A stretch of DNA of 64,000 bases. It comes from Bradyrhizobium sp. WSM3983. Lineage in GTDB: Bacteria > Pseudomonadota > Alphaproteobacteria > Rhizobiales > Xanthobacteraceae. This document shows positions 25,925-34,637 of the stretch, piece after piece (the first letter of the stretch is position 1; each line of letters opens with the position of its first letter). The stretch covers positions 286,501-350,500 of the forward strand of contig NZ_AXAY01000005.1 in assembly GCF_000473045.1 (NCBI RefSeq). Reading direction: 5' to 3'. The position numbers and the translations under genes were made by a program. Under the pieces are notes generated by a model. The model saw only the letters and a program-made list of their open reading frames with translations, did not search any database and was not told the origin of the DNA.

Positions 25925-26818
25925 ATGACTGCCAGATTGCCCTCCCTGAACGGATTGCGGGCGTTTGAGGCCGCCGCGCGCCATCTCAGCTTCACGCTGG
26001 CGGCGAGCGAGCTGAACGTGACGCAGACCGCAATCAGCCATCAGATCCGCCGGCTCGAGGAGGAGCTCGGCATCCGCCTGTTCATCCGGCAGAACCGCGC
26101 GCTCGCGCTGACGCCGGAGGCGCGCGACTACCTCCCCGGCGTCCGCGCCGCCTTCAACGACCTCCGGCTTGCGACCGACCGGCTGCTGCGCAAGGACGAC
26201 GACAAGGTGCTGACGGTCTCGACCCTGGCCTCGCTCGCCGCAAAGTGGCTGCTGCCGCGGCTGACCGACTTCCAGGAGGCGAATCCCGGCATCGACGTCC
26301 GCATCACCACCTCGACCAGCCTGGTCGACTTCCAGCGCGACAATGTCGACGCCGCGATCCGATACGGCAGAGGCCAGTGGGCGGGCCTGCGTGCCGACTG
26401 GCTGATGGCGGACGAGCTATTTCCGGTGTGCAGCCCGTCGTTGTTGCGCTGCGACCAGCCTCTGCGGACGCCTGCGGATCTGAAGGACCACGTGCTGCTT
26501 CACACCAACAGCACCGACGACTGGCGGCTTTGGCTGACGGCGGCAGGCCTGCCGACCGACATTTCCCGACAGCCCGGCGTCACCTTCGACATGACTTTCG
26601 TGACAGTCCAGGCGGCGATCGACGGCATGGGCGTGGCGATGGGCCGGACCTCCTACGTGCGGGACGACATCGCCAAGGGCCGGCTCGTGGTTCCCTTCAA
26701 GATCGCGCTGCCGGCAGACGCCGGCTTCTATCTGGTCTCGCCGGAGGGCCGCCGCGAAGCGCCAAAGCTCGCCGCCTTCCGTCAATGGATGATCGCGGCA
26801 ACGCAGAATAAAGCCTGA
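25925..26818 (+). CDS. LysR-type transcriptional regulator (GcvA-like)
   Basis: 297 residues. N-terminal winged helix-turn-helix: LPSLNGLRAFEAAARHLSFTLAASELNVTQTAISHQIRRLEEELG, with the GcvA-type LRAFEAAARH opening. The effector-binding domain begins about residue 95 (VLTVSTLASLAAKWLLPRL). GcvA-like regulators respond to amino acids or related metabolites. Neighbours are the divergent DUF1127 gene and the downstream MFS carrier (144 bp away, same strand); either could be a target. Confidence 0.93.
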   Translation: MTARLPSLNGLRAFEAAARHLSFTLAASELNVTQTAISHQIRRLEEELGIRLFIRQNRALALTPEARDYLPGVRAAFNDLRLATDRLLRKDDDKVLTVSTLASLAAKWLLPRLTDFQEANPGIDVRITTSTSLVDFQRDNVDAAIRYGRGQWAGLRADWLMADELFPVCSPSLLRCDQPLRTPADLKDHVLLHTNSTDDWRLWLTAAGLPTDISRQPGVTFDMTFVTVQAAIDGMGVAMGRTSYVRDDIAKGRLVVPFKIALPADAGFYLVSPEGRREAPKLAAFRQWMIAATQNKA

Positions 26819-26962
26819 AAAATCATCAGCTTCTGCAGCAAAATGGGTTGACTCGGAAAGCCCCGCGCGAGAGGGGTTAGACAGATTGTCGCAGCAACGA
26901 TCTGTCGCCTTGCCGTGAAAATGAGTTCCGGACCGGCCACGTCTTCCAGGGGAGTAACATCA

Positions 26963-28294
26963 ATGGCTGGACCAGCAGCATCAACCAATCCGCCCGCAAT
27001 CAAGTCGCGCATCGGCGCAATCCTGCGCGCAACGAGCGGCAATTTCCTCGAGCAGTTCGACTTCTTCCTGTTCGGCTTCTATGCCGCCGCGATCGGCAAG
27101 GCGTTCTTCCCCTCCACCAACGAGACCGCATCGCTGCTCAACACCTTTGGCGTGTTCTGGCTCGGCGCGTTGATGCGCCCGGTCGGCGCCATCGTGCTCG
27201 GCGCCTACATCGACCGCATCGGCCGCCGCCAGGGGCTGATCGTCACTCTCGGCATCATGGCCATCGGCACCGTCGTCATCGCGTTCTGCCCGAGCTACGC
27301 GACCATCGGCATCGCTGCACCGATCATCGTGCTGATCGGCCGCCTGCTGCAGGGCTTCTCCGCCGGCGTCGAACTCGGTGGCGTCTCGGTGTATCTCGCG
27401 GAGATCTCCACGCCCGGCAATCGCGGCTTCTACACCTCGTTCCAGTCGTCGAGCCAGCAGGTCGCGATCTTCGTGGCGTCGATCCTCGGCTATATCCTGT
27501 CCGAGGTGATGCCAGCCGACACGGTTGCGTCCTGGGGCTGGCGCATTCCCTTCTTCGTCGGCTGCCTGATCATTCCCTTGATCTTCTTCCTGCGGCGCAC
27601 GCTGGAGGAGACGCCGGCCTTCCTCGCGATGAAAAAGCACCCGACTGCAAGCGAAGTGTTCGCTTCCGCGCTCGCCAACTGGCGCATCGTCATCCTTGGC
27701 ATGATGATCGCGGTCCTGACCACGACGACGTTCTACTTCGTCACCGTCTACACGCCGACCTTCGGCAAGACCGTGCTGAAGCTGTCGACACAAGATGCGC
27801 TGCTGGTCACGCTGCTCGTGGCCGTGACCAACTTCATCTGGAATCCGGTCGGCGGCGCACTGTCCGACCGCATCGGCCGCAAGCCGGTGTTGGTCGGGAT
27901 CGCCACGTTGGCGCTGGTCACCGCCTACCCGGCACTGAGCTGGCTGGTGGCAGCGCCGACCTTCGGCAAGCTGCTCACGGTCGAGATGATGTTCTCGTTC
28001 TATTTCGGCATGTACAGCGGCACCATGCTCGGCGCGCTGGTCGAGATCGTGCCGGCGCATGTCCGCACCACCTGCTTCTCGCTCGCCTTCGCGCTCGCGG
28101 CCGCGCTGTTCGGCACCTTCACGCCGTTCGCCTCGACCTTGCTGATCGACTACACCGGCAACAAGGCCTCGCCCGGCTTCTGGCTGATGTTCGCCGCTGT
28201 GCTTGGCATCATTGCCGCGTCGATCGTCTATCGCGGTGGCCGCCAGGCGGTGACGACGTATGATGCGGTAGCGGAGCCGATCGCGGGACACTAG
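26963..28294 (+). CDS. MFS transporter, citrate/tricarballylate:H+ symporter type
   Basis: 443 residues with 12 predicted membrane helices. Opening [33 protein letters not shown] and the first-loop motif [14 protein letters not shown] match the MHS/CitA/TcuC group. The [16 protein letters not shown] repeat is at the mid-protein position. It is likely a proton-driven importer of a di- or tricarboxylate. ATG 26963 after AGGGGAG; the upstream 16-codon extension is not needed. It lies beside the Rieske/amidohydrolase genes and might supply their substrate. Confidence 0.92.
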   Translation: MAGPAASTNPPAIKSRIGAILRATSGNFLEQFDFFLFGFYAAAIGKAFFPSTNETASLLNTFGVFWLGALMRPVGAIVLGAYIDRIGRRQGLIVTLGIMAIGTVVIAFCPSYATIGIAAPIIVLIGRLLQGFSAGVELGGVSVYLAEISTPGNRGFYTSFQSSSQQVAIFVASILGYILSEVMPADTVASWGWRIPFFVGCLIIPLIFFLRRTLEETPAFLAMKKHPTASEVFASALANWRIVILGMMIAVLTTTTFYFVTVYTPTFGKTVLKLSTQDALLVTLLVAVTNFIWNPVGGALSDRIGRKPVLVGIATLALVTAYPALSWLVAAPTFGKLLTVEMMFSFYFGMYSGTMLGALVEIVPAHVRTTCFSLAFALAAALFGTFTPFASTLLIDYTGNKASPGFWLMFAAVLGIIAASIVYRGGRQAVTTYDAVAEPIAGH

Positions 28295-28300
28295 CTGGGT

Positions 28301-28421
28301 GTCATTCCGGGGCGCGCGTAGCGCGAACTATGATGCGCAATTGCGCATCAGAGAATCCATTTCTCCCAGCATTCCTGACGCACGATGGATTCCGGGGCTC
28401 GATGCATCGCCCCGGAATGAC
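28301..28421. repeat. Dispersed palindromic repeat, family A copy 3
   Basis: GTCATTCCGGGGCGCGCGTAGCGCG ... CCCCGGAATGAC; separates the convergent MFS and Rieske genes. Confidence 0.85.
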
Positions 28422-28429
28422 AGTGGAGC

Positions 28430-28843
28430 TTACAGCTCCACCACCACGTAGTCGCTCTCGACCTTCACTGGAATCGTCTCCGCAACATACGGGCCTTTCA
28501 CCACATCCGCGCCAGGCTCGACATGCGCCGGATAGGCCTTCACGCGGAAGCGGCGGGGGTCGCAATAGGACTGGCCGGTGCGGATGTCGAACTCCCAGCC
28601 GTGCCAGGGGCAGCGGATGATCTCGCCGAGCTTGGTATATTCGATCTCGCCGGGATCCTTTGACTGCGCGAGCCCGATCAGCGGCCCCTCGCACAGCGCC
28701 GCGCCCTGATGCGGGCAGCGGTTCATCAGGCCGAAATACTCGCCCTTGATGTTGAAGACCGCGATCGGCCGGCCGTCGATCTCCAGAAATTTTCGTGTGC
28801 CCGGCGGCAATTCATCGACCGCGGCAATCACATGCCGCGCCAT
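28430..28843 (-). CDS. Rieske [2Fe-2S] protein, ferredoxin-sized
   Basis: 137 residues. Cluster ligands C43/H45 in RCPHQGAAL and C78/H81 in RCPWHGWEF. A small free-standing Rieske electron carrier or the small ferredoxin of an oxygenase; no large oxygenase subunit is in the window. The ATG at 28843 overlaps the TGA of the upstream amidohydrolase as TGATG, implying translational coupling; a TTG one codon earlier is an alternative. The chemistry likely demands electrons for a monooxygenase or demethylase acting on the amidohydrolase substrate (inference). Confidence 0.92.
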   Translation of the reverse strand: MARHVIAAVDELPPGTRKFLEIDGRPIAVFNIKGEYFGLMNRCPHQGAALCEGPLIGLAQSKDPGEIEYTKLGEIIRCPWHGWEFDIRTGQSYCDPRRFRVKAYPAHVEPGADVVKGPYVAETIPVKVESDYVVVEL

Positions 28844-29952
28844 CAACTCATCCCATACAGCTTCTTGGCATTGCCGAGATAAAACGCCTCGCGATTGGCG
28901 TCGCTGACGCCCGCCGGCAGCACACGTGACGGCTCGTCATAGTCCCAATGCGGATAGTCGGTCGCGAACAGTAGCCTGTCCCAGCCGATCCAGTTGACGA
29001 CGTCGAACAGATCCTCGCGCCGCTCGGGGTCTTCCATCGGCTGCGTCGTCCACCATACCTGCTCGCGGATATATTCCGACGGCGGCCGTTTTACATGCGG
29101 CACCTCGCTCCTGAGCCGCTGCCAGACCTTGTCGAGCCGCCACGCCAGCGACGGCGCCCAGCCGAAGCCGGCCTCGATCATCACCATCTTCAGTTTCGGG
29201 AAGCGCTCGAACACGCCTTCCAAAACAAGGCTCGCCAGCGCCGATTGCTGGCACTGCGAATGGCCCACCATCTCCTCGATGTAGTAGGACGGCCAGCCCG
29301 ACGGCGTGATCGGATTGCCGCCGAAGCCGAAGGCATGCACGCCGACCGCAAGACCCGCCTCTTCCGCGGCCTGGTAGATCGGCCAGTAACGGCGCTGGCC
29401 GAGCGGCTCGACATTGCGGCTGAGCAGCAGCACCTGGACAAAGTTCTTGTCGCCCGCGCGCTCGCGGATTTCGGCAGCGGCGGCCAGGCCATCCTCATTG
29501 CCGACGACGATCGAGGCCTTCAGCCGCTTGTCCTTGCTGGTCCATTTGTCGATCTGCCAGTCGTTGATGGCCGAGCATAGCGCCGCCGAAAGTTCGTGAT
29601 TGCGGATGCCCTGCCCAGTGTTGAGCGGATTGAGCACCCCCAACTGCACATTATTGGGATCGAGCAGTTGCTTCTGCATGAAGGAGAGCGAGGAACCCTG
29701 CGGCCCGCCTTCCGGCGGATAAGCATCGCGGCGCGAGGCGTTGGGCTGGGCCTTCGGATAGGGCGGGCCTTCCATCATGCCTTGGTAGGCGTGGACGCCA
29801 TAGATCTCGAGATGATGCTGCCAGCGTCTGGCGAGATAAGGATAGAGTTCGGTGCGGGTCGCGCGCGCCGGATGGATGTCGCAGTCCGCAATCGCGGTCT
29901 TCGTCGTCGGGGGGGAAGCGGCCTCTGGGCTCTCGCGGAACTGGATATTCAT
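28843..29952 (-). CDS. Amidohydrolase family 2 (ACMSD-like)
   Basis: 369 residues. TIM-barrel metallohydrolase or decarboxylase: metal motif IADCDIHPA near residue 23, later VGVHAFGFGG, and the C-terminal Asp of ATDYPHWDYDEP. This branch includes ACMSD and 5-carboxyvanillate-type decarboxylases, with a DxDxH in place of HxH. ATG 29952 follows AAAGGAGG. Translationally coupled to the Rieske protein, so they probably act on the same compound. Confidence 0.9.
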   Translation of the reverse strand: MNIQFRESPEAASPPTTKTAIADCDIHPARATRTELYPYLARRWQHHLEIYGVHAYQGMMEGPPYPKAQPNASRRDAYPPEGGPQGSSLSFMQKQLLDPNNVQLGVLNPLNTGQGIRNHELSAALCSAINDWQIDKWTSKDKRLKASIVVGNEDGLAAAAEIRERAGDKNFVQVLLLSRNVEPLGQRRYWPIYQAAEEAGLAVGVHAFGFGGNPITPSGWPSYYIEEMVGHSQCQQSALASLVLEGVFERFPKLKMVMIEAGFGWAPSLAWRLDKVWQRLRSEVPHVKRPPSEYIREQVWWTTQPMEDPERREDLFDVVNWIGWDRLLFATDYPHWDYDEPSRVLPAGVSDANREAFYLGNAKKLYGMS

Positions 29953-29976
29953 CGCCTTGCCTCCTTTGGCAGCGGG

Positions 29977-31035
29977 CTAAGTCAGGCGGGGATAGGTTGC
30001 ATGCGGATTGTCGATCATGATCTTGCGCACGAGATCGGGGGACAGACCTTGAGGCAGCGCGTCCAGGCCGTCGAACTGCCAGTGCGGATAGTCCGTGGAG
30101 AATAGGACCAATTCGTCGGACTGCATATGATCAAACAGGCGAATTAATGTCGCTTCATCCGGCGGTGCATCAAATGGCTGTAATGAGAAGCGGATGTTGC
30201 TGCGCACAATTTCCAATGGCGCGCGATCGACCCAGGGCGTCTCCATCCGTACCCCGCGCCAGAACTTGTGCAGGCGCCAGAGGTAAGGGGAGATCCAGGA
30301 GACCCCGGACTCCAGCATAACCATCTTCAGCCGCGGATATTTTGCGAACACGCCCTCGACGATCAGGCTGGTGAGCTGGGTCTGGAACGCCTGGGCCTGA
30401 CCGACATAATCCTCGATGTGGTAGGAACCCCAGCCCACTGCGGTCGGCGGATTGTGATAGGCGGAACCGGCGTGGATGCCGATGGGCAGGTCGTGACGTT
30501 CCGCCGTCTCATAGATCGGCCACAGCGCGCGCTTGCCGAGCGGCGTGTCGCCCATGACAAGCATCAGCACCTGCACGAAACGCTTGTCCCGGGCGCAGCG
30601 CTCGATCTCGGCGACGGCTTTCTCGACGCTTTGCGTCGGGATCACAATCGAGCCGCGCAGCCTCTGATCACGGTCGAGCCATTCCTTCACGAGCCACTCG
30701 TTCAGCGCGCGGCAGAAGGCGGCCTGCAAATCTTCCGAAAACACCATCTGCACGCCGTAAAGCGGGTTGCAGATGGCATGTTTGAGCTGGAAGGGATCGA
30801 GCACATGGCGCTGCATGTCATCGAGGCTTTCGCCCGGCTTGCCGCTCTCAGGGCGCCAATCCGGCCGCGCCCCGATCGGCGAGTTCTTCGGATAGGATTG
30901 CGAGACGAGGTCGACCATGCCGCGCGTCGTCACCTGATCGCGCCAATAGTCATTCAGGTACGGCAGCAGGCTGGTCAGATGCGGCACGGCCGGATGCACG
31001 TCGCAGTCCACCCCGCCGGCGATCAGGGACGCCAT
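29977..31035 (-). CDS. Amidohydrolase family 2 paralogue (ACMSD-like)
   Basis: 352 residues. Same fold and motifs as its neighbour: GGVDCDVHPAVPH near the start, IGIHAGSAYHNPPT in the middle, and STDYPHWQFDGLD near the end. It lies 24 nt upstream of the first one on the same strand, so the pair arose by tandem duplication and may form hetero-oligomers or handle successive intermediates. ATG 31035 follows AAGGGAG; the long open frame upstream of it lacks protein-like composition and overlaps the divergent CinA-C gene. Confidence 0.9.
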   Translation of the reverse strand: MASLIAGGVDCDVHPAVPHLTSLLPYLNDYWRDQVTTRGMVDLVSQSYPKNSPIGARPDWRPESGKPGESLDDMQRHVLDPFQLKHAICNPLYGVQMVFSEDLQAAFCRALNEWLVKEWLDRDQRLRGSIVIPTQSVEKAVAEIERCARDKRFVQVLMLVMGDTPLGKRALWPIYETAERHDLPIGIHAGSAYHNPPTAVGWGSYHIEDYVGQAQAFQTQLTSLIVEGVFAKYPRLKMVMLESGVSWISPYLWRLHKFWRGVRMETPWVDRAPLEIVRSNIRFSLQPFDAPPDEATLIRLFDHMQSDELVLFSTDYPHWQFDGLDALPQGLSPDLVRKIMIDNPHATYPRLT

Positions 31036-31199
31036 GACGTCTCCCTTCTCACGTTTCCTCGTCGCGTCTTGTCGCGGGCGGCGCCTGGCCGCTTCGCCTT
31101 GTCCGCCATTCAAGCAGGCCTGCCCTCCGCCCGCAACTCGGCCAAGGCTTCTGTCATATGCTAGGAAGGCTGAGCTCAGTTGCGAAGGAATGAGGGGTG

Positions 31200-31688
31200 A
31201 TGGAGATGAAAGAGCTCGTCGGCATTGCGGAACAGGTCGCGGCAAAATTGATCGCGCGCAAACATACAATTGCGGTCGCGGAATCCTCGACCGGCGGCCT
31301 GATCGCAGCGAGCCTGCTCGCGGTGCCCGGCGCCTCCGCCTATTTCCTCGGCGGCGCGGTGGTCTACACCCGCGACGCGCGGCGCGTGCTGATGGATATT
31401 TCGGACGAAGGAATGAGGGGCTTTCGTTCGTCCTCGGAGCCCTACGCAATACTTCTGGCCGAACAGATGCGCGGCCGCTTCAACTCCCACTGGGGCCTGT
31501 CCGAGACTGGCGCAGCCGGCCCCACCGGCAACCGCTACGGTGACGCCGCCGGCCATAGCTGCATGGCGGTGGCGGGACCGACTGCAGAGGTGATGACGCT
31601 GGAGACAGGCAGCAACGACCGATTCGCGAACATGCAGGTGTTCGCGGCGACGGCGCTGAAGTTCCTGCTGAGGAAGCTGGAGGGGTGA
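31200..31688 (+). CDS. CinA C-terminal domain protein (nicotinamide-nucleotide amidohydrolase-like)
   Basis: 162 residues. Contains the CinA-C / PncC signature: AVAESSTGGLIAASLLAVPGASAYFLGGAVVYT and LSETGAAGPTGNRYGD. PncC deamidates NMN in the pyridine nucleotide cycle. The stand-alone domain lacks the N-terminal MoaB-like part of full CinA. Start uncertain among GTG 31197, ATG 31200 and ATG 31206; all within the same ribosome-binding-site window. Divergent from the amidohydrolase operon, 164 nt away. Confidence 0.88.
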   Translation: MEMKELVGIAEQVAAKLIARKHTIAVAESSTGGLIAASLLAVPGASAYFLGGAVVYTRDARRVLMDISDEGMRGFRSSSEPYAILLAEQMRGRFNSHWGLSETGAAGPTGNRYGDAAGHSCMAVAGPTAEVMTLETGSNDRFANMQVFAATALKFLLRKLEG

Positions 31689-31723
31689 GATTGCCGACGC
31701 GGGCAGCGTTCGCTTTCCCGATC

Positions 31724-31786
31724 GTCATCCTGAGGTGCGATGCACGTGGCGCAGCAGCGCGCCACGTGGGGAGCCTCGAAGGATGA
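31724..31786. repeat. Palindromic repeat, family D-like half element
   Basis: GTCATCCTGAGGTGCGA...CACGTGGCGCAGCAGCGCGCCACGTG...GAGCCTCGAAGGATGA. The inner CACGTGGCGC / GCGCCACGTG hairpin is perfect. Related in its ends to 12254-12396. Confidence 0.65.
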
Positions 31787-31881
31787 ACGGCCACGATGCA
31801 GCCCGGCCGTCGCCCTTCGCTGAAGAAGCGGCCACCTCAGGGTAACGGTGAGAGATTTGTGTCCGCGGCGACGAGCGGCAG

Positions 31882-32157
31882 TCACCTCCCCAAATGCCGA
31901 ATAAAAATCCGCACCACATAGCCCTTGAACCGCGGCGCTTCGTCGTAGAGATCCGACGCGATCCGTTCGATGGTCTCGCGCAATGACGTGAATTGCGCCT
32001 GCCGTGCGCTGCTTTCGGTACCCTGCATGCCCGCGAGCTCGTCCATCGCGGCGTCGCTGATCTGGCACTGCACGATTTCGCCGTCAGTCAGCATGGTAAA
32101 TCGAAAGGCCAGCCGTTCGAGGTCGTGACCGATGATCCTGTCGCGCGTCAGCGGCAT
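31882..32157 (-). CDS. DUF1488 family protein
   Basis: 91 residues from ATG 32157. MPLTRDRIIGHDLERLAFRFTMLTDGEIVQCQISDAAMDEL matches the short DUF1488 family of uncharacterised proteobacterial proteins. Charged, soluble, no membrane segment. The frame extends 12 codons upstream; a GGGA precedes the ATG chosen. Unknown function. A 200-bp repeat-bearing gap separates it from the CinA-C gene; convergent with it. Confidence 0.75.
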   Translation of the reverse strand: MPLTRDRIIGHDLERLAFRFTMLTDGEIVQCQISDAAMDELAGMQGTESSARQAQFTSLRETIERIASDLYDEAPRFKGYVVRIFIRHLGR

Positions 32158-32245
32158 CCCATTGTCCCGTTCGCGCCCCCCTGAACGGGACAATGCAAAA
32201 AATCCAGCGGCTTGTCACCTTGGCCGCAAGACGAGCCGCAGCGTC

Positions 32246-32866
32246 CTAATAGACGAGCGCAGTCCCAGTCGGCTTCTCCAGCGCCGCGGCCAACGATTTG
32301 TACTCCTCGCAATCCGTCCCGCAAATGGCTGCAATCCGGCTCAGATGATAGAGCGCCTGCTCGCGATTGCCTCGCTCGAGCTGCCACAGCCCGTAATACT
32401 GCCATGTCAGGACGTGGTTCGGATCCGCCTTCAGCGCGCGCTCGTACCAGACCTGTGACTGCTCGTAGTCGCCAAGCTTGCGGTAGGAGTAGCCAATGAG
32501 GTTGGCGACGTTCGGATGGTCATCATGGCCAAGCGACTTCAACTGCACGATCGCGGTCGCATAGTCGTTGCGCGCGTAGATGGTGTCATAGGCGACGCGG
32601 TAGCCGGCCGCGAATGTGGGATCATCGATACTGGACTGGTTGTTCGGCTTCTTGCCTTTCTGAGTCGCCTTGGTGCCAGGGCGCCTTGGATAAGTCGGCG
32701 CCGGCTGCGCTTTCTGGTCCGAATAGGGACTGGCAAAGGGATCGATGCCACCGCCTCCACCACCGCCCCCACCCCCACCTCCGCCGCCCGCGGCGAACGC
32801 CGGCAAGCTCAACAAGCCTGCCGCTAATGTACCCAGCGTGATGAGCCTGATCATCCTCGTGAACAT
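32246..32866 (-). CDS. Exported TPR protein with polyglycine tract
   Basis: 206 residues. Signal peptide MFTRMIRLITLGTLAAGLLSLPAFA, then a run of 14 Gly (about residues 27-40) that looks length-variable, then a proline/lysine-rich linker and TPR-type repeats (YDTIYARNDYATAIVQLKSLG; NLIGYSYRKLGDYEQSQVWYERALKADPNHVLTWQYYGLWQLERGNREQAL). It probably acts as a periplasmic scaffold. ATG 32866 has AGGAG six bases upstream; ATG 32872 directly abuts the Shine-Dalgarno sequence. Stop codon precedes the DUF1488 gene. Confidence 0.85.
   Translation of the reverse strand: MFTRMIRLITLGTLAAGLLSLPAFAAGGGGGGGGGGGGGGIDPFASPYSDQKAQPAPTYPRRPGTKATQKGKKPNNQSSIDDPTFAAGYRVAYDTIYARNDYATAIVQLKSLGHDDHPNVANLIGYSYRKLGDYEQSQVWYERALKADPNHVLTWQYYGLWQLERGNREQALYHLSRIAAICGTDCEEYKSLAAALEKPTGTALVY
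32749..32790 (-). repeat. Polyglycine-coding low-complexity tract
   Basis: A run of glycine codons (CCN on the plus strand), of mixed synonymous codons, coding 14 Gly right after the signal peptide of the TPR protein. Mixed codons argue against simple slippage, but length variation is still plausible. Confidence 0.75.
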
Positions 32867-32911
32867 CTCCATCTCCTGTGCTGTTGCAAGCGGCCCCGGA
32901 CGAATTGATAA

Positions 32912-32927
32912 CCCTGCCCCGGCAGGG
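32912..32927 (-). terminator. Possible weak terminator after AMP nucleosidase
   Basis: CCCTGC-CCCG-GCAGGG hairpin between the amn stop (32988) and the TPR gene start (32866); on the minus strand it is followed by TTATCAAT, not a clear T-run. Confidence 0.3.
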
Positions 32928-32987
32928 ATATTCCGGGACGCTGTGCGCACGGAGACGTCAACGTTCGTACGACAGTTCTGTTGTCGT

Positions 32988-34457
32988 TTATTGGAACGCG
33001 ACCTCGGCAAAGCTGCGGAGCTTGCGCGAATGCAGCCGCTCCGATTCCTGCTGCTTGAGCCGCTCCAGCGCCTTCAGGCCAATCTCGAGATGCTGGCCGA
33101 CGCGGCGACGATAGAATTCACTGGCCATGCCGGCGAGCTTGATCTCACCATGCAACGGCTTGTCGGAGACGCAGAGCAGCGTGCCATAGGGGACGCGGAA
33201 GCGGTAACCGTTGGCGGCGATCGCGGCCGATTCCATGTCGAGCGCGACCGCGCGCGATTGCGACATGCGGCGAATGACCTCGGGCCCCGAGATTTCCCAA
33301 TTGCGATTGTCGACGCTGGCGACCGTTCCCGTGCGCATCAGTCGCTTGAGCTCGAAACCCTCCAGGCCCGTGACGTCCTCGACCGCCTGCTCCAGCGCGA
33401 CCTGCATCTCGGCCAGCGCCGGGATCGGCACCCACAGCGGCAGCTCGCGATCGAGCACGTGGTCCTCGCGCACATAGCCATGCGCGAGCACGTAGTCGCC
33501 GAGCCGCTGCGTATTGCGCAAGCCCGCGCAATGCCCGAGCATCAGCCAGGCATGCGGCCGCAGCACCGCGACGTGATCGGTGACATTGCGCGCGTTGGAC
33601 GGGCCGGTGCCGATATTGATCAGCGTGATGCCGCGATAGCCTGATGTAACCAGATGGAATGCCGGCATTTGCGGCGTACGCACGGGCGCATCTCCGGTCG
33701 TCGCGCCGCCATTGCGCATGATGACGTTTCCGGGCGCGACGAAGGCTTCGAGGCCGGCCTCGCCGGACTGAAGCCGCTGCTGGCAGAGCTGCGCGAAGGC
33801 ATCGACATAGAACTGGTAGTTGGTGAAAATGACAAAGTTCTGGAAATGCTCGGGATCGGTGCCGGTGTAGTGATAGAGCCGGCGCAGCGAGTAATCGACG
33901 CGGGCTGCGCGAAACAGCGACAGCGGCTCGGGCGCGCCGGGCTGGAGTTCGAAGGTGCCATCGGCGATGGAATCGTCCATGGTGGCGAGATCAGGCACGT
34001 CGAAATCATCGCGCAGCGACCGCGTCACCGGCGAATTCTCGCTCGTGGTGATCGCCGCCTCGATGTTGATATCGCGACGGTAGGCGAAGTGAACGGGGAT
34101 CGGCTCGGCTGACTCGCCAATCTCGACCGGCACGCCGTGGTTCTGGATCAGCAGCCCGATCTGCTCGGTGAGATAGGTCCGGAACAGATCCGGCCGCGTC
34201 ACGCTGGTTTCGTGTACGCCGGGCCGGGCGACAAAGCCGTAGGAGAGACGCGAATCCAGCCGCGCATGCGTCGCGGTCGTGACACGGACGAACGGATAAT
34301 AGGCCCTCACGCGCGCGGTGATGGCTTCGCCGTTGACATAGGCCTCGAACCTGTCGCGCAGGAATTTGGTGTTGCGCTCGTAGATTTCTTCGAGACGGGC
34401 GACGGCGAGGCCAGCGTCGGAGAAGGATTTTGTGGCGATGGAGGGAGGGGTCTGCAT
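32988..34457 (-). CDS. amn: AMP nucleosidase
   Basis: 489 residues (E. coli Amn is 484). Hydrolyses AMP to adenine and ribose 5-phosphate. N-terminal Amn-specific domain (about 1-190) with the conserved RDRFEAYVNGEAI and PFVRVTTATHARLDSRLSYGFVARPG, and a C-terminal nucleoside-phosphorylase-like domain with MLGHCAGLRN, LFSTDYP-unrelated VALDMESAAIAANGYRFRVPYGTLLCVSDKPLHGE, where MESAAIA is the nucleoside-binding motif. ATG 34457 follows GGGAGGGGTCTGC-type G-rich sequence; the 17-codon extension upstream is not favoured. Confidence 0.95.
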   Translation of the reverse strand: MQTPPSIATKSFSDAGLAVARLEEIYERNTKFLRDRFEAYVNGEAITARVRAYYPFVRVTTATHARLDSRLSYGFVARPGVHETSVTRPDLFRTYLTEQIGLLIQNHGVPVEIGESAEPIPVHFAYRRDINIEAAITTSENSPVTRSLRDDFDVPDLATMDDSIADGTFELQPGAPEPLSLFRAARVDYSLRRLYHYTGTDPEHFQNFVIFTNYQFYVDAFAQLCQQRLQSGEAGLEAFVAPGNVIMRNGGATTGDAPVRTPQMPAFHLVTSGYRGITLINIGTGPSNARNVTDHVAVLRPHAWLMLGHCAGLRNTQRLGDYVLAHGYVREDHVLDRELPLWVPIPALAEMQVALEQAVEDVTGLEGFELKRLMRTGTVASVDNRNWEISGPEVIRRMSQSRAVALDMESAAIAANGYRFRVPYGTLLCVSDKPLHGEIKLAGMASEFYRRRVGQHLEIGLKALERLKQQESERLHSRKLRSFAEVAFQ

Positions 34458-34514
34458 TGTTCGAACGCCGGGTTTATGGGACCTGGGTCGAACTATAGCA
34501 AAGAACAAAGTGCC

Positions 34515-34602
34515 GTAGGGTGGGCAAAGCGAAGCGTGCCCACCATCTTCGTCACCGTGCAGGAATGGTGGGCACGGCGCTTTGCGCCTTTGCCCACCCT
34601 AC
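34515..34602. repeat. Dispersed palindromic repeat, family B copy 3
   Basis: GTAGGGTGGGCAAAGCGAAGCGTGCCCACCAT ... ATGGTGGGCACGGCGCTTTGCGCCTTTGCCCACCCTAC; the best-preserved copy of family B. Confidence 0.88.
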
Positions 34603-34637
34603 CATAGGGAGATTGCGGCCCGAGCGCTTTTCGCGCG

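Noticed and set aside
26981..28291. 436-codon minus-strand frame
   Set aside because: Antisense to the MFS transporter; His/Asp/Arg-rich, as expected from complementing hydrophobic codons.
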